DNA of 36,781 nt from Myxococcales bacterium (GTDB taxonomy: Bacteria > Myxococcota > Myxococcia > Myxococcales > Anaeromyxobacteraceae), in assembly GCA_021818285.1 (NCBI GenBank), contig JAKAEO010000014.1:1-36781 (forward strand), given 5' to 3'. The notes beneath the pieces are model-generated. The model had not been told where the DNA came from and did not search any database. It saw only the letters and a program-made list of their open reading frames with translations. A program made the translations under genes and the position numbers. Positions 1 through 8,220 of the stretch are shown here, in pieces (the first letter of the stretch is position 1; each line of letters opens with the position of its first letter).

Positions 1-513
1 CGGCGGGATCGCGACCTCCTCGCCCGGGCCGCCCGGATCCGGCTCCTGCTCCTCGACGTGGACGGCGTCCTCACCGACGGGCGGATCTGGTACGGGCCGG
101 ACGGGGAGGCGCTCAAGGCCTTCGACGTGCAGGACGGGCACGGCCTGGTCCTCATCCGCGACCGGGTCCAGCTCGGCGTCATCTCCGGCCGCCCGGGCAA
201 GGCCTCGGAGGCCCGGCTGCGCGAGCTGCGCTTCTCGCACCTGGTCTTCGGCCAGCGCGACAAGCTCGCCGGCTACGCGGCGCTCGCCCACCTCGGCATC
301 CCCGACGAGGAGGTCGCCTACATGGGCGACGACGTGAACGACCTGCCGCTGCTGCGCCGGGTGGGGCTCCCGGCGGCGCCGGCCGACGCCCGGCCCGAGG
401 TGCGCGCCGCGGTGCGCTTCGTCTCCGCCGCCCCGGGCGGCCGCGGCGCGGTGCGGGAGCTGTGCGACCTCATCGCCCGCGCCCAGGGCATCCCGGTCCT
501 CCCCGCCCCGTAG
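1..513 (+). CDS. kdsC: KDO-8-phosphate phosphatase KdsC, 5' end cut by the window
   Basis: HAD-superfamily phosphatase that removes phosphate from 3-deoxy-D-manno-octulosonate 8-phosphate, a cytoplasmic step in making the KDO of the LPS inner core. The frame is open from base 1, and 170 residues are visible. The HAD nucleophile motif DVDGVLTD lies at visible residues 19-26, followed by a GDDVNDLPLL motif (the HAD acidic metal-binding loop) and no cap domain, as in the small KdsC tetramer family. A GTG at 58 lies inside the catalytic motif, so the true start must be upstream of the window. The family is usually about 170-190 residues, so little is missing. Placement just ahead of an LPS acyltransferase and lptCAB supports KdsC over other small HAD phosphatases. 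Confidence 0.9.
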   Translation, partial: RRDRDLLARAARIRLLLLDVDGVLTDGRIWYGPDGEALKAFDVQDGHGLVLIRDRVQLGVISGRPGKASEARLRELRFSHLVFGQRDKLAGYAALAHLGIPDEEVAYMGDDVNDLPLLRRVGLPAAPADARPEVRAAVRFVSAAPGGRGAVRELCDLIARAQGIPVLPAP

Positions 514-567
514 CGCCCCGGGGGCGCGCGGCGCCGGCGCGGCGCCCGATCCGCGCCCCCGGATCCC

Positions 568-1548
568 GTGCTAGCGTCCGCCGCGGTGACGGTCCCGCTC
601 CGCAAGCGCCTGAAGCGCGAGCTGCGCTCCCTCTTCCTCCAGGGGGTGGTCCGGACGCTCGCCCTGCTCCCGCTGCCCGCCGCCCTGGCGCTCGGGTCGC
701 TGCTCGGCCGGCTGGCCTGGCCCCTGGCGCGGGAGACCCGCCGCCAGGCGCTCGCCTCGCTGGCCGTCGCCTTCCCGGAGCGGACCCCGGAGGAGCGCGA
801 GGCCATCGGCCGCCGCAGCCTCACGCACCTCGCCTGGCTCGCCGCCGAGGTGATCACCCTGCGCCGCTACCGGCGGCGCTTCGACGCCTACGTGACCTTC
901 GCCGGCGACGGCGAGCGGCTGCTGCGCGAGGCCATCGGCCGCGGCCGGGGCCTGGTCTTCGCGACCGGCCACGTCGGCAACTGGGAGCTGATGGCGCGGC
1001 GGGTGGCCCGGGCCGGCATCCCCAACGCCGGCATCGCCAAGCTGGGCAACGACCCCCGCATGAACCGGACCATGGCCCGGGTCCGGGCCGAGGGGGGGGT
1101 CACCACCCTCTGGCGAGAGGACGCCGGCACCGGACGCGCCATGATCCGGATCTTCAAGGAGGGCAAGGCCCTCGGCCTGCTCATCGACCAGGACACCAGC
1201 GTCCAGGGGCAGTTCGTCCCCTTCTTCGGCCGCCTGGCGTACACGCCCCGCGCCGTCGGCGACCTGGCGCTGCGCTTCGGGGCGCCGGTGGTGGTCGCCT
1301 GGTGCCGCCGCCGCGGGCCGCGCGCCGGAGACGGCCACGAGGTCTGCGTCGTCGAGGTGCCCTACGACCCGGCGCCGGCCGACCGGGAGGCGGAGGCGCT
1401 GCGCATCACCGCCGCCTGCACCGCCCGGCTCGAGGAGGCCATCCGCGCCCGGCCCGAGGAGTGGGTCTGGATGCACGAGCGGTGGAAGACGCAGCCACCA
1501 CCCGAAAGCGGCAGGCAGCCCACGGCAAGTTCGGTGCCGAATTCCTGA
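568..1548 (+). CDS. LpxL/HtrB-type lipid A acyltransferase
   Basis: Predicted inner-membrane acyltransferase of 326 residues, in the family that adds secondary acyl chains to KDO-lipid A from acyl-ACP. A hydrophobic N-terminal stretch at about residues 27-50 is a likely membrane anchor. The catalytic HX4E motif is HVGNWE at residues 135-140. Later blocks (LLIDQD near 210, FFGRLAYTPRAVGDLAL) match the family's conserved regions. The GTG at 568 is used here; another in-frame GTG at 586 would remove six residues, and neither has a clear Shine-Dalgarno sequence. It sits 54 bases after kdsC and before lptC, so it joins an LPS synthesis-export cluster. I cannot tell from sequence whether it is LpxL- or LpxM-like, or which acyl chain it uses. 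Confidence 0.85.
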   Translation: MLASAAVTVPLRKRLKRELRSLFLQGVVRTLALLPLPAALALGSLLGRLAWPLARETRRQALASLAVAFPERTPEEREAIGRRSLTHLAWLAAEVITLRRYRRRFDAYVTFAGDGERLLREAIGRGRGLVFATGHVGNWELMARRVARAGIPNAGIAKLGNDPRMNRTMARVRAEGGVTTLWREDAGTGRAMIRIFKEGKALGLLIDQDTSVQGQFVPFFGRLAYTPRAVGDLALRFGAPVVVAWCRRRGPRAGDGHEVCVVEVPYDPAPADREAEALRITAACTARLEEAIRARPEEWVWMHERWKTQPPPESGRQPTASSVPNS

Positions 1549-1638
1549 GAGCTTACCGGAGCATGGGATGACGCCTCGCGGGGCTAGCCAAGCAAGGGAT
1601 GTGCCATTAGAATGATGGTCGGAAATTCTGCTATATTC

Positions 1639-2157
1639 ATGAGGATTTCAGCCACCATTGCCCTCCTCGTCGCGCTGGCCGCATGCGGCGCCGAGAAGGG
1701 CCGGGAGATCGAGGACGTGCCGCCAGGCATCACGTTCGACGGACTGCGTTTCCGGGCCTACAAGGGCTCCGCGCTCGCCGCCACGGGCCAGGCGGCCCAC
1801 GCCTCCTTCCGCCGCGACACCACCGGTCTCTGGGCGGAAACCGCGCAGGTGACCCTTCCCGGACGGTCCGGCGAGCAGGCGGTGGTGGTCGCCGCGCCCC
1901 GCGTCGACGGGAACCTCCGCGGCCGGGAGTTCGCGGCCTCCGGCGGCGTCACCGCCACCCGCGGTCCGGTGACGGCGACGACCGAGCGCGTCCGCTGGGA
2001 TCCCGCCGCCGGCCGGGTGGTGGGCGAGGAGCCGGTGGCGCTGCGCGGTCCCGGCTACGCCCTCGACGGCCCGGGCTTCCTCCTCGACCCGGCGGACGCC
2101 ACGGTGCGCATCACCGGGAAGGGCACGCTGCGGGCCGGGCGGGGCGTGGGGCGGTGA
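1639..2157 (+). CDS. lptC: LptC-like LPS export protein, predicted lipoprotein
   Basis: Predicted LptC, the periplasmic-facing protein that passes LPS from the LptBFG transporter to LptA. It has 172 residues from the ATG at 1639. A short signal sequence starting MRIS ends in a lipobox ALAAC with Cys16, so the protein looks lipid-anchored, whereas well-studied LptC proteins keep an N-terminal transmembrane helix. The rest is beta-rich with repeated short strands, fitting an OstA/LptC jellyroll. An in-frame ATG pair at 1612/1615 would add nine residues in an AT-rich stretch of unusual codons. I prefer 1639 because it puts Arg next to Met and gives a normal-length lipoprotein signal. The stop overlaps the next start (TGATG). 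Identity rests on fold-like features and position before lptA-lptB. Confidence 0.75.
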   Translation: MRISATIALLVALAACGAEKGREIEDVPPGITFDGLRFRAYKGSALAATGQAAHASFRRDTTGLWAETAQVTLPGRSGEQAVVVAAPRVDGNLRGREFAASGGVTATRGPVTATTERVRWDPAAGRVVGEEPVALRGPGYALDGPGFLLDPADATVRITGKGTLRAGRGVGR

Positions 2158-2648
2158 TGTGGACCGCCCTGGTGCTCGCCGCGGCGCTGCACGCGCCGCA
2201 ACCGGCCGCTCCGGCGCCGGCGGTGCCGCCCGGCCCGCCCATTCGCGTGCAGTACGACGCCGCCGAGTACCTCGACCGGGAGCACCGGACGGTGATGACC
2301 GGGAAGCCGGTGGTCCTCACCCGCGGCGACGCGGTGCTGGACTGCCGCACCCTCACCTTCGAGAACGACGAGCGGGGCGAGCTGCAGCGGGCCACCTGCG
2401 AGGGGGACGTGAAGCTGACCCGGGGCGACCGGGTGGTGACCTGCCGGACCGCGGTCTACGAGGCGGCGGCGGCGCGGGTGACCTGCCGGGGCGAGGTGAC
2501 CATCGTCGACGGCCGCTCCACCATGACCGCCGAGGAGCTGGCCTACGACCTCGACGAGAACCGGGTGACGCTCACCCGGGGCAAGGGCTCGCTGTACGAG
2601 GAGCCGGGCCGGGCGCTGCCGGTGGGCCGGCGCGGGGCGAAGCCGTGA
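2157..2648 (+). CDS. lptA: LptA-like periplasmic LPS transport protein
   Basis: Predicted OstA/LptA-family protein of 163 residues, which would form the periplasmic bridge carrying LPS to the outer membrane. An N-terminal hydrophobic Ala/Leu stretch followed by a Pro/Ala-rich spacer looks like a signal peptide. The body repeats short polar/hydrophobic strands in patterns such as [17 protein letters not shown] and [13 protein letters not shown]-like segments, which is typical of the OstA_N jellyroll. Four cysteines occur in the central strands (DCRTL, TCEGD, TCRTA, TCRGE), and could form disulfides in the periplasm. The start ATG overlaps the lptC stop by one base, and the stop overlaps the lptB GTG by four bases (GTGA), so translation is probably coupled. 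Confidence 0.8.
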   Translation: MWTALVLAAALHAPQPAAPAPAVPPGPPIRVQYDAAEYLDREHRTVMTGKPVVLTRGDAVLDCRTLTFENDERGELQRATCEGDVKLTRGDRVVTCRTAVYEAAAARVTCRGEVTIVDGRSTMTAEELAYDLDENRVTLTRGKGSLYEEPGRALPVGRRGAKP

Positions 2649-3403
2649 GCGCGGGCGACGGGCTGCTGGCCGCCGAGGGGCTGGTGAAGAGCTACCGCCG
2701 CCGCCGGGTGGTGGACGAGGTCTCCTTCCACGTGCGGCCCGGCGAGGTGGTGGGGCTGCTCGGGCCCAACGGCGCCGGCAAGACCACCAGCTTCAACATG
2801 GTGGTGGGGCTGGTGGCGCCCGACGCCGGCGTGGTCCGGCTCGGGGACCGGGACCTGACGCGGCTGCCCATGCACCGGCGGGCCCGGCGCGGCGTCGGCT
2901 ACCTGCCGCAGGAGGCCTCCATCTTCCGCAAGCTCACGGTGCGGCAGAACTTCACCGCCGTGCTGGAGGCCCTGGGCACCGGGCGGGCCGAGCGGGAGCG
3001 GCGGGCCGACGAGCTGCTGGCCGAGTTCCGGCTGGAGAAGGTCGCGGACAGCAAGGGCGAGACCCTCTCCGGCGGCGAGCGGCGCCGCGCCGAGGTGGCC
3101 CGCAGCCTGCTCGCCGGCCCGCGCTTCATCCTCTTCGACGAGCCCTTCGCCGGCGTGGACCCCATCGCCGTCGGGGAGCTGCAGCGGCTCATCGGCGCCC
3201 TGAAGGAGAAGGGGATCGGCGTGCTGCTCACCGACCACAACGTGCGCGAGGCCCTCGGCATCTGCGACCGGGCCTACATCCTCTCCGCCGGACGCATCCT
3301 CGAGGAGGGCACCCCCGCCCAGATCGCCGGCAGCGTCCGGGCCCGCGCCGTCTACCTGGGCGAGCGCTTCAAGCTCGACGACGCGAACGAGGCGCGGCCA
3401 TGA
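2645..3403 (+). CDS. lptB: LPS export ABC transporter ATPase LptB
   Basis: ATP-binding subunit of the LptB2FG complex that extracts LPS from the inner membrane. It has 252 residues. Walker A is GPNGAGKTT at residues 40-48. The Q-loop is in [13 protein letters not shown], the signature motif is LSGGERRR, Walker B is FILFDEP and the switch His is in LLTDHN. The [13 protein letters not shown] block is characteristic of LptB and not of amino-acid transporter ATPases. The GTG start overlaps the lptA stop, and the stop overlaps the rpoN ATG (ATGA). The permease genes lptF and lptG are not in this window, as is common. Confidence 0.95.
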   Translation: MSAGDGLLAAEGLVKSYRRRRVVDEVSFHVRPGEVVGLLGPNGAGKTTSFNMVVGLVAPDAGVVRLGDRDLTRLPMHRRARRGVGYLPQEASIFRKLTVRQNFTAVLEALGTGRAERERRADELLAEFRLEKVADSKGETLSGGERRRAEVARSLLAGPRFILFDEPFAGVDPIAVGELQRLIGALKEKGIGVLLTDHNVREALGICDRAYILSAGRILEEGTPAQIAGSVRARAVYLGERFKLDDANEARP

Positions 3404-4905
3404 GCCTGGAGCTGAAGCAGAGCCTGCGCATGACGCAGCAGCTGGTGATGACCCCCCAGCTGCAGCAGGCCATCAAGCTCCTCCAGCTCTCCCGGATGGA
3501 GCTGGTGGAGCTGGTCCGCACCGAGATGACGGAGAACCCGCTCCTCGAGGACTCCGGCGACGCCGACGACGACCGGCCGGCCGAGGGGGCGAGCCCCGCC
3601 GAGCAGCAGGAGGCGGAGGCGGCGCCCCAGCCCAAGGAGCCGGACCGGTCCGAGGAGGTGAAGGGCGAGGAGGGCCAGAACGAGATCGACTGGGACCAGT
3701 ACCTGGAGCACTACCAGCTCCAGGGCCACACCGCCCCCTCCAACCGCGGCCTGGCCGACGACGAGCTGCCCGGCTACGAGGCCACGCTGACCAAGAAGGG
3801 CGACCTGGTCGACCACCTCACCTGGCAGCTGCGCCTCTCCCGCTTCACGCCCGAGGAGGAGCAGGTCGCGATGCTGATCATCGGCAACCTCGACCCGGAC
3901 GGCTACTTCAAGATGCCGGCGGTGGAGGGGGAGCCGGAGGAGTCGGTCCAGCGCGACCCGCTGGTGCGGGTGGCCTTCGAGGCCGGGGTGGGGCTGGAGT
4001 TCGCCGAGAAGGTGCTGCGGAAGGTCCAGGCCCTGGATCCGATCGGCGTCGCGGCGCGCGACCTGCGCGAGTGCCTGCTCCTGCAGGTCCGCCACCTGAA
4101 CGCCGACACGCCGGAGATCGTGGCCATCGTCGAGCGCCACCTGAAGCACCTCGAGTCCAAGAACTACCAGGCCATCGCCCGGGACCTGAAGGTGTCGCTC
4201 GAGGAGGTGGTGAAGGCGGTCCGGCTGATCTCGCGCCTCGAGCCCAAGCCGGGCCGCGCCTTCACCGGCGAGGAGGCGCAGTACATCACCCCCGACGTCT
4301 ACGTGCACAAGATGGGGGACCGCTACGTCACCGTGCTGAACGACGACGGCCTCTCCAAGCTGCGCATCAGCGGGATGTACCGGGCGGCGCTGAAGAGCGG
4401 CGACGCCGGCAAGGCCAAGGAGTACATCCAGGACAAGCTGCGCAGCGCGGTGTGGCTGATCCGCTCCATCCACCAGCGGCAGCGGACCATCTACAAGGTC
4501 ACCGAGTCGATCGTGAAGTTCCAGCGGGACTTCCTCGACAAGGGCATCGCCCACCTCAAGCCGCTGATCCTGCGCGACGTGGCCGAGGACATCGGCATGC
4601 ACGAGTCCACCGTCTCGCGGGTCACCACCAACAAGTACGTCCACACGCCGCAGGGCATCTACGAGCTGAAGTTCTTCTTCAACTCCGCCATCAACAAGAC
4701 CGGCGGCGACGAGATCGCCAGCGAGGCGGTGAAGAACCACATCCGGCAGCTGGTGGCGGCCGAGGACCCGAAGCACCCCCACTCCGACCAGCGCATCGTG
4801 GAGCTGCTGCGCGCCCAGGGGATCGAGATCGCGCGGCGCACCGTGGCCAAGTACCGCGAGGTGCTCGGCCTCCTCCCGTCCTCCAAGCGCAAGAAGTTCT
4901 TCTGA
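3400..4905 (+). CDS. rpoN: RNA polymerase sigma-54 factor RpoN
   Basis: Sigma-54, the alternative sigma factor that recognises -24/-12 promoters and needs AAA+ activators to open DNA. It has 501 residues. Region I (about 1-50) is Gln/Leu-rich and starts [23 protein letters not shown] in pieces typical of the family. An acidic region II follows at about 50-110. A core-binding region and a helix-turn-helix around [17 protein letters not shown] come next. The RpoN box [10 protein letters not shown] lies at residues 478-487, close to the C-terminus. The length matches full-size sigma-54. Its ATG overlaps the lptB stop by four bases, so it is made from the lpt transcript. Myxobacteria use many sigma-54 activators, but none is encoded in this window. 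Confidence 0.97.
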   Translation: MSLELKQSLRMTQQLVMTPQLQQAIKLLQLSRMELVELVRTEMTENPLLEDSGDADDDRPAEGASPAEQQEAEAAPQPKEPDRSEEVKGEEGQNEIDWDQYLEHYQLQGHTAPSNRGLADDELPGYEATLTKKGDLVDHLTWQLRLSRFTPEEEQVAMLIIGNLDPDGYFKMPAVEGEPEESVQRDPLVRVAFEAGVGLEFAEKVLRKVQALDPIGVAARDLRECLLLQVRHLNADTPEIVAIVERHLKHLESKNYQAIARDLKVSLEEVVKAVRLISRLEPKPGRAFTGEEAQYITPDVYVHKMGDRYVTVLNDDGLSKLRISGMYRAALKSGDAGKAKEYIQDKLRSAVWLIRSIHQRQRTIYKVTESIVKFQRDFLDKGIAHLKPLILRDVAEDIGMHESTVSRVTTNKYVHTPQGIYELKFFFNSAINKTGGDEIASEAVKNHIRQLVAAEDPKHPHSDQRIVELLRAQGIEIARRTVAKYREVLGLLPSSKRKKFF

Positions 4906-5059
4906 TCGCGTCCCGCGACCGCCGGGCACCCGCGAGAGGCGACCTTTTCCTTTGCGGTCGGGCGACACACCCGTTAGGACCGATCGTGCAACTCCCGGGA
5001 ATCAGGGGATTCTCCGGGGGCGTCCGGCGTCGGGGGACAGGGTCCGGCGCGGGAGCCGG

Positions 5060-5068
5060 TGCTAAGAT
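5060..5068 (+). promoter_or_regulatory. Extended -10 promoter element upstream of hpf
   Basis: In the 283-base gap between rpoN and hpf the sequence TGCTAAGAT fits a TGn extended -10 element plus a TAAGAT hexamer (five of six to TATAAT). No good -35 box lies 16-18 bases upstream, which extended -10 promoters can tolerate. Transcription would start near 5075, leaving about 114 bases of leader. Besides this element the gap holds nothing I can name: a short T-rich run at 4943-4954 has no clear hairpin before it, so I do not call a terminator. Confidence 0.35.
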
Positions 5069-5188
5069 GAGATCGGGCATGAGGCCCAGCTTCACAGCGG
5101 CCGCGGCAGGCGCCGCTCCCGGAGACGGGGGCGCGCGGGCCGCGGCCGAATCGTGCAGAGCGGTTCCACCCGCGAGGAGGCGGCAGAC

Positions 5189-5734
5189 ATGCAGGTGAAC
5201 ATCACCTTCAGGCACCTCGAGCCGACCGAAGCCCTCAAGTCGCACGCCCGGGAGAAGGTGGAGCACGTGCAGCGCTACGTCGATCGGCCCAGCGGGGCCC
5301 ACGTGGTGCTCTACGTGGAGAACCTGGAGCACCACGCCGACATCACCGTGAAGGCCGGCACCTTCCTGGTCCGAGGCCAGGCCAAGAGCCCGGACATGTA
5401 CGCCTCCATCGACCTCGCCGCCGAGAAGATCGAGCGGCAGCTGAAGAAGCACAAGGAGAAGCTCAAGGACCACAAGGCCCCGGCGCCGGCCGCCGGCTGG
5501 AAGCCGGTCGAGGTCCGCCACGACGTGCTGGCGGTGGAGGAGCTTCCCAGCGACCGGGTGGTGAAGAGCACCAGCTTCCAGACCAAGCCCATGTCGCTGG
5601 ACGAGGCCATCCTCCAGCTCGACCTGCTGGAGTCGAAGTTCTTCGTCTTCCAGAACGCCCGCGACCACGCCATCAACGTCGTCTACCGGCGCGACGACGG
5701 GAAGCTGGGGCTCATCGAGGCGCGCGCCGGCTAG
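5189..5734 (+). CDS. hpf: Long-form ribosome hibernation promoting factor
   Basis: Ribosome-binding protein that pairs 70S ribosomes into inactive 100S dimers during slow growth. It has 181 residues. The N-terminal S30AE/YfiA-like domain covers about 1-100 (MQVNITFRHLEPTEALKSH opening, Lys-rich helix near 85-97). A linker follows, and then a C-terminal dimerisation domain at about 122-178 with KSTSFQTKPMSLDEAILQL and FFVFQNARD segments. This two-domain layout is the long HPF form, so no separate RMF is needed. The ATG at 5189 is chosen because GAGGAGG ends eight bases before it; an upstream GTG at 5153 lacks this. Position after rpoN matches the usual rpoN-hpf-ptsN order. Confidence 0.93.
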   Translation: MQVNITFRHLEPTEALKSHAREKVEHVQRYVDRPSGAHVVLYVENLEHHADITVKAGTFLVRGQAKSPDMYASIDLAAEKIERQLKKHKEKLKDHKAPAPAAGWKPVEVRHDVLAVEELPSDRVVKSTSFQTKPMSLDEAILQLDLLESKFFVFQNARDHAINVVYRRDDGKLGLIEARAG

Positions 5735-5815
5735 CCGCGCCGCCCCGGAGGCGGACGTCGCCGGGCCGGCTTCGCCTTGCCCGCGTCCCGGGTGCGTGCT
5801 TCACTCCTCGGTCGC

Positions 5816-6271
5816 ATGCGCATCGCCGACCTGCTCGCGCCCGGGGGCGTGGTGGAGCTCGCCGGCACCGCCCCGGGGGCGGTGCTGGCGGAGCTGGCGG
5901 CGCCGGTGGCGCGCGCCCTGGGCCTGGACGCCGCGCAGTTGGCGGCGGCGCTGGCGGCGCGGGAGAAGCTCTCCTCCACCGGCGTCGGCGACGGGGTGGC
6001 CATCCCCCACGCCCGGGTGAAGGGGCTGGCGCAGCTGGTCTGCTGCCTGGGGCGGGCCCGCGAGGGCGTGGAGTTCCACGCCATCGACGGCCGGCCGGTG
6101 CGCCTCTTCCTGGCGCTCTTCGCCCCCGAGGGTGGCGCCGGGGCGCACCTGCAGGCCCTCTCCAGGGTCTCCCGGATCTTCAAGGGCGCCGGCTTCCGCG
6201 AGGCGGCGCTGGCCGCGCCCGACGCCGAGGCGCTGCGCGCGCTGTTCCTGGCCGAGGACGCGAAGGGCTGA
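5816..6271 (+). CDS. ptsN: PTS EIIA-type regulatory protein PtsN
   Basis: EIIA domain of the fructose/mannitol class, probably the nitrogen-PTS regulator EIIA-Ntr. It has 151 residues. The phosphorylated His is His65 in GVAIPHAR, and the LSSTGVGDG motif just before it is typical of PtsN. It would accept phosphate from an NPr/HPr-type carrier and control partners such as potassium transport and kinases in the cytoplasm; no EI or NPr gene is seen here. The ATG at 5816 gives the standard MRIADLL start. An in-frame TTG at 5777 would add a 13-residue extension unlike the family. There is no clear ribosome-binding site. It converges with lepB, four bases away. Confidence 0.88.
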   Translation: MRIADLLAPGGVVELAGTAPGAVLAELAAPVARALGLDAAQLAAALAAREKLSSTGVGDGVAIPHARVKGLAQLVCCLGRAREGVEFHAIDGRPVRLFLALFAPEGGAGAHLQALSRVSRIFKGAGFREAALAAPDAEALRALFLAEDAKG

Positions 6272-6275
6272 CCGT

Positions 6276-6965
6276 TCAGTGCTTCACGCCGTGGAAGAGC
6301 CGGTTCCAGCGCGGGCCGTCCGGCCCCCAGGAGACCAGCGCCACCCAGGCCCGCCCCTTGATGCGCCCCACCGGCACCGGGCCGAAGACGCGGCTGTCGG
6401 CGGAGTGGTCGCGGTGGTCGCCCGCCAGCCAGACGGTGCCGGCCGGGACCACCGCGGGCGGGACGTCGCCGCAGGGCAGGAAGGGGGTGCAGTAGGTCCG
6501 GTAGACGTGGGCGTCGAGCCGCTCCTCGTAGGCGACGCAGGGCTCCTCGTGCCAGTCGCCGCTCTCGGACCGGTCCTGGTAGTTGCAGGCGCCCCCCAGC
6601 CGGCGCCGCGGCACCGGCTTGCCGTTGAGGATGAGGGCACCGTCCTGGATCTCGACGGTGTCGCCCCCCACCGCCACCACCCGCTTGATGAGGTCGTCGC
6701 CGCGGGCGTTGCCGGGCGGGGCCAGGAGCACCACGATGTCGCCGCGCCGGGGGGTGGACCACATGAGCTGCGCCGACGGGGTGAAGGGCAGGCGGGCGCC
6801 GTAGGCCCACTTCTCCACCACCACGTAGTCGCCGATCTGCAGCGTCGGGATCATCGAGCCCGACGGGATGTAGACGGCCTCGTAGAGGAAGGTGCGGAAG
6901 GCGAGCACGGCCAGGATGGTGAGGGCCCAGCCCCGGATTTCCTTCATCAGCTTCTGGCGGTCCAC
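6276..6965 (-). CDS. lepB: Signal peptidase I
   Basis: Inner-membrane serine protease that removes signal peptides from exported proteins. It has 229 residues from a GTG start with GAGG just upstream; ATG at residue 7 is the alternative. One N-terminal transmembrane segment (about 11-30) precedes the catalytic block IPSGSMIPTL with nucleophile Ser37. The general base is Lys94 in DDLIKRVVAVGGD. The conserved GDHRDHSADSR box appears near residues 182-192. A Cys-containing insert of about 45 residues (GACNY to PFLPCGD) separates the conserved boxes, as in many Gram-negative enzymes. The many exported proteins encoded nearby are plausible substrates, but nothing here ties it to the efflux operon upstream of it. 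Confidence 0.95.
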   Translation of the reverse strand: MDRQKLMKEIRGWALTILAVLAFRTFLYEAVYIPSGSMIPTLQIGDYVVVEKWAYGARLPFTPSAQLMWSTPRRGDIVVLLAPPGNARGDDLIKRVVAVGGDTVEIQDGALILNGKPVPRRRLGGACNYQDRSESGDWHEEPCVAYEERLDAHVYRTYCTPFLPCGDVPPAVVPAGTVWLAGDHRDHSADSRVFGPVPVGRIKGRAWVALVSWGPDGPRWNRLFHGVKH

Positions 6966-6987
6966 GCGACCTCGCTGGGAGGGGGTC

Positions 6988-8220
6988 CTACTCCGTCCGC
7001 ATCGCCTCGACCGGGTCGAGCTTGCTGGCGCGGGCGGCGGGGTAGATGCCGAAGAGCAGCCCGCTGCCGGACGCGGAGACGAGGGAGAGTACCACCGCCC
7101 AGGCCGGGATGCTCGACGGAACCTGCCAGATCTCGCGCGCGGCGACCGCCACCGCCGCGCCGAGCAGGACCCCCCCGACGCCCCCCAGGGCCGCCAGCAC
7201 CGTGGACTCGACCACGAACTGGGCCAGGATGCGGGCGCGGCGGGCCCCCAGCGCCATGCGGACGCCGATCTCCCGGGTCCGCTCGGTCACCGACACCAGC
7301 ATGATGTTCATGATGCCGATGCCGCCCACCAGCAGGGCCAGGGCGCAGACGCCGAAGGTGGCGGCGGCCACCACCGCCGCCAGGCTGTTGAAGCTCTCGG
7401 AGACCGAGTCGTTGGTGAAGATCTCGAAGTCGTTCTCGTCGCCCGGCTTCACGTTGCGCAGGCGGCGCAGCGTGGCCACCGTCTCGTCGATGGCCTTGCC
7501 CACGTCCTCCGGGCTGGTGGCCTGGATGGCGAGGTTGTGGTTCAGGGGCCGGCCCAGCGCCTGGTCGAAGACGTTGATGGGGATGACCGCGAACCCGTCG
7601 CGCGACTCGATCCCCAGGGCCGTCCCCATCCGCTCGGCCACCCCGATGACGGTGAAGGGGGTGGAGCGGATGCGCAGCTCCTTGCCGACCGGGTCCTCGC
7701 CGGGGAAGAGCAGGTCGGCGACGTCCGCCCCGATGAACACCACCCGCCGGCCGAGCTGCAGGTCGACGTCGGAGAGGAAGCGCCCCTGCGCCACCACCAC
7801 GTAGTTGGCGAACTGGTAGTCGGGCAGGCCGCCGGCCACCTGGACGTTGGGCTTGGTGGCCCGCTCGCGCGTCCAGAGCTTCTCGCCGCCCGGGTTCCAG
7901 GCCTCGATGGAGACGTGGGCCACGTGCGGCAGGTCCCGCAGCGCCTCGCCCTGCTCGCGGGTGAGGTTCTTGCGCCGGGCGTACTTCTGCCAGTCGACGT
8001 GGCCGAAGCTCATCACCGGCCACTTCTGCACCTGGAAGGAGCCGGCCCCGAGCTGCGCCAGGTCCTTGGTCACCTTGAGCCGGAAGCCCTCGGTGAGCGA
8101 CATCATCGCCACCACCGTGGAGGCGCCGATGACGATGCCGAGCAGGGTGAGCAGCGACCGCAGCGGGTTGGCCCGCAGCGTGGAGAGCGCCATCGAGACG
8201 GTGTCGAGCAGGGAGGTCAT
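6988..8220 (-). CDS. MacB-type ABC permease (second of two)
   Basis: FtsX-like permease of 410 residues without a fused ATPase. The layout is one N-terminal transmembrane helix (about 20-45, LTLLGIVIGASTVVAM), a large periplasmic MacB_PCD domain (about 50-275), and three C-terminal helices. The conserved cytoplasmic block [16 protein letters not shown] follows the second helix. Unlike enterobacterial MacB, the nucleotide-binding domain is a separate protein encoded two genes upstream. Its ATG overlaps the end of the first permease gene by four bases. The two permeases share the same domain layout and the same helix motifs but differ clearly in the periplasmic domain, so they may form a heterodimer. 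The substrate cannot be read from sequence. Confidence 0.88.
   Translation of the reverse strand: MTSLLDTVSMALSTLRANPLRSLLTLLGIVIGASTVVAMMSLTEGFRLKVTKDLAQLGAGSFQVQKWPVMSFGHVDWQKYARRKNLTREQGEALRDLPHVAHVSIEAWNPGGEKLWTRERATKPNVQVAGGLPDYQFANYVVVAQGRFLSDVDLQLGRRVVFIGADVADLLFPGEDPVGKELRIRSTPFTVIGVAERMGTALGIESRDGFAVIPINVFDQALGRPLNHNLAIQATSPEDVGKAIDETVATLRRLRNVKPGDENDFEIFTNDSVSESFNSLAAVVAAATFGVCALALLVGGIGIMNIMLVSVTERTREIGVRMALGARRARILAQFVVESTVLAALGGVGGVLLGAAVAVAAREIWQVPSSIPAWAVVLSLVSASGSGLLFGIYPAARASKLDPVEAMRTE

Noticed and set aside
3352-4968. Long minus-strand frame opposite rpoN
   Set aside because: The plus strand encodes full-length sigma-54 with the RpoN box; the antisense product is Leu/Val/His-rich and unlike any domain.
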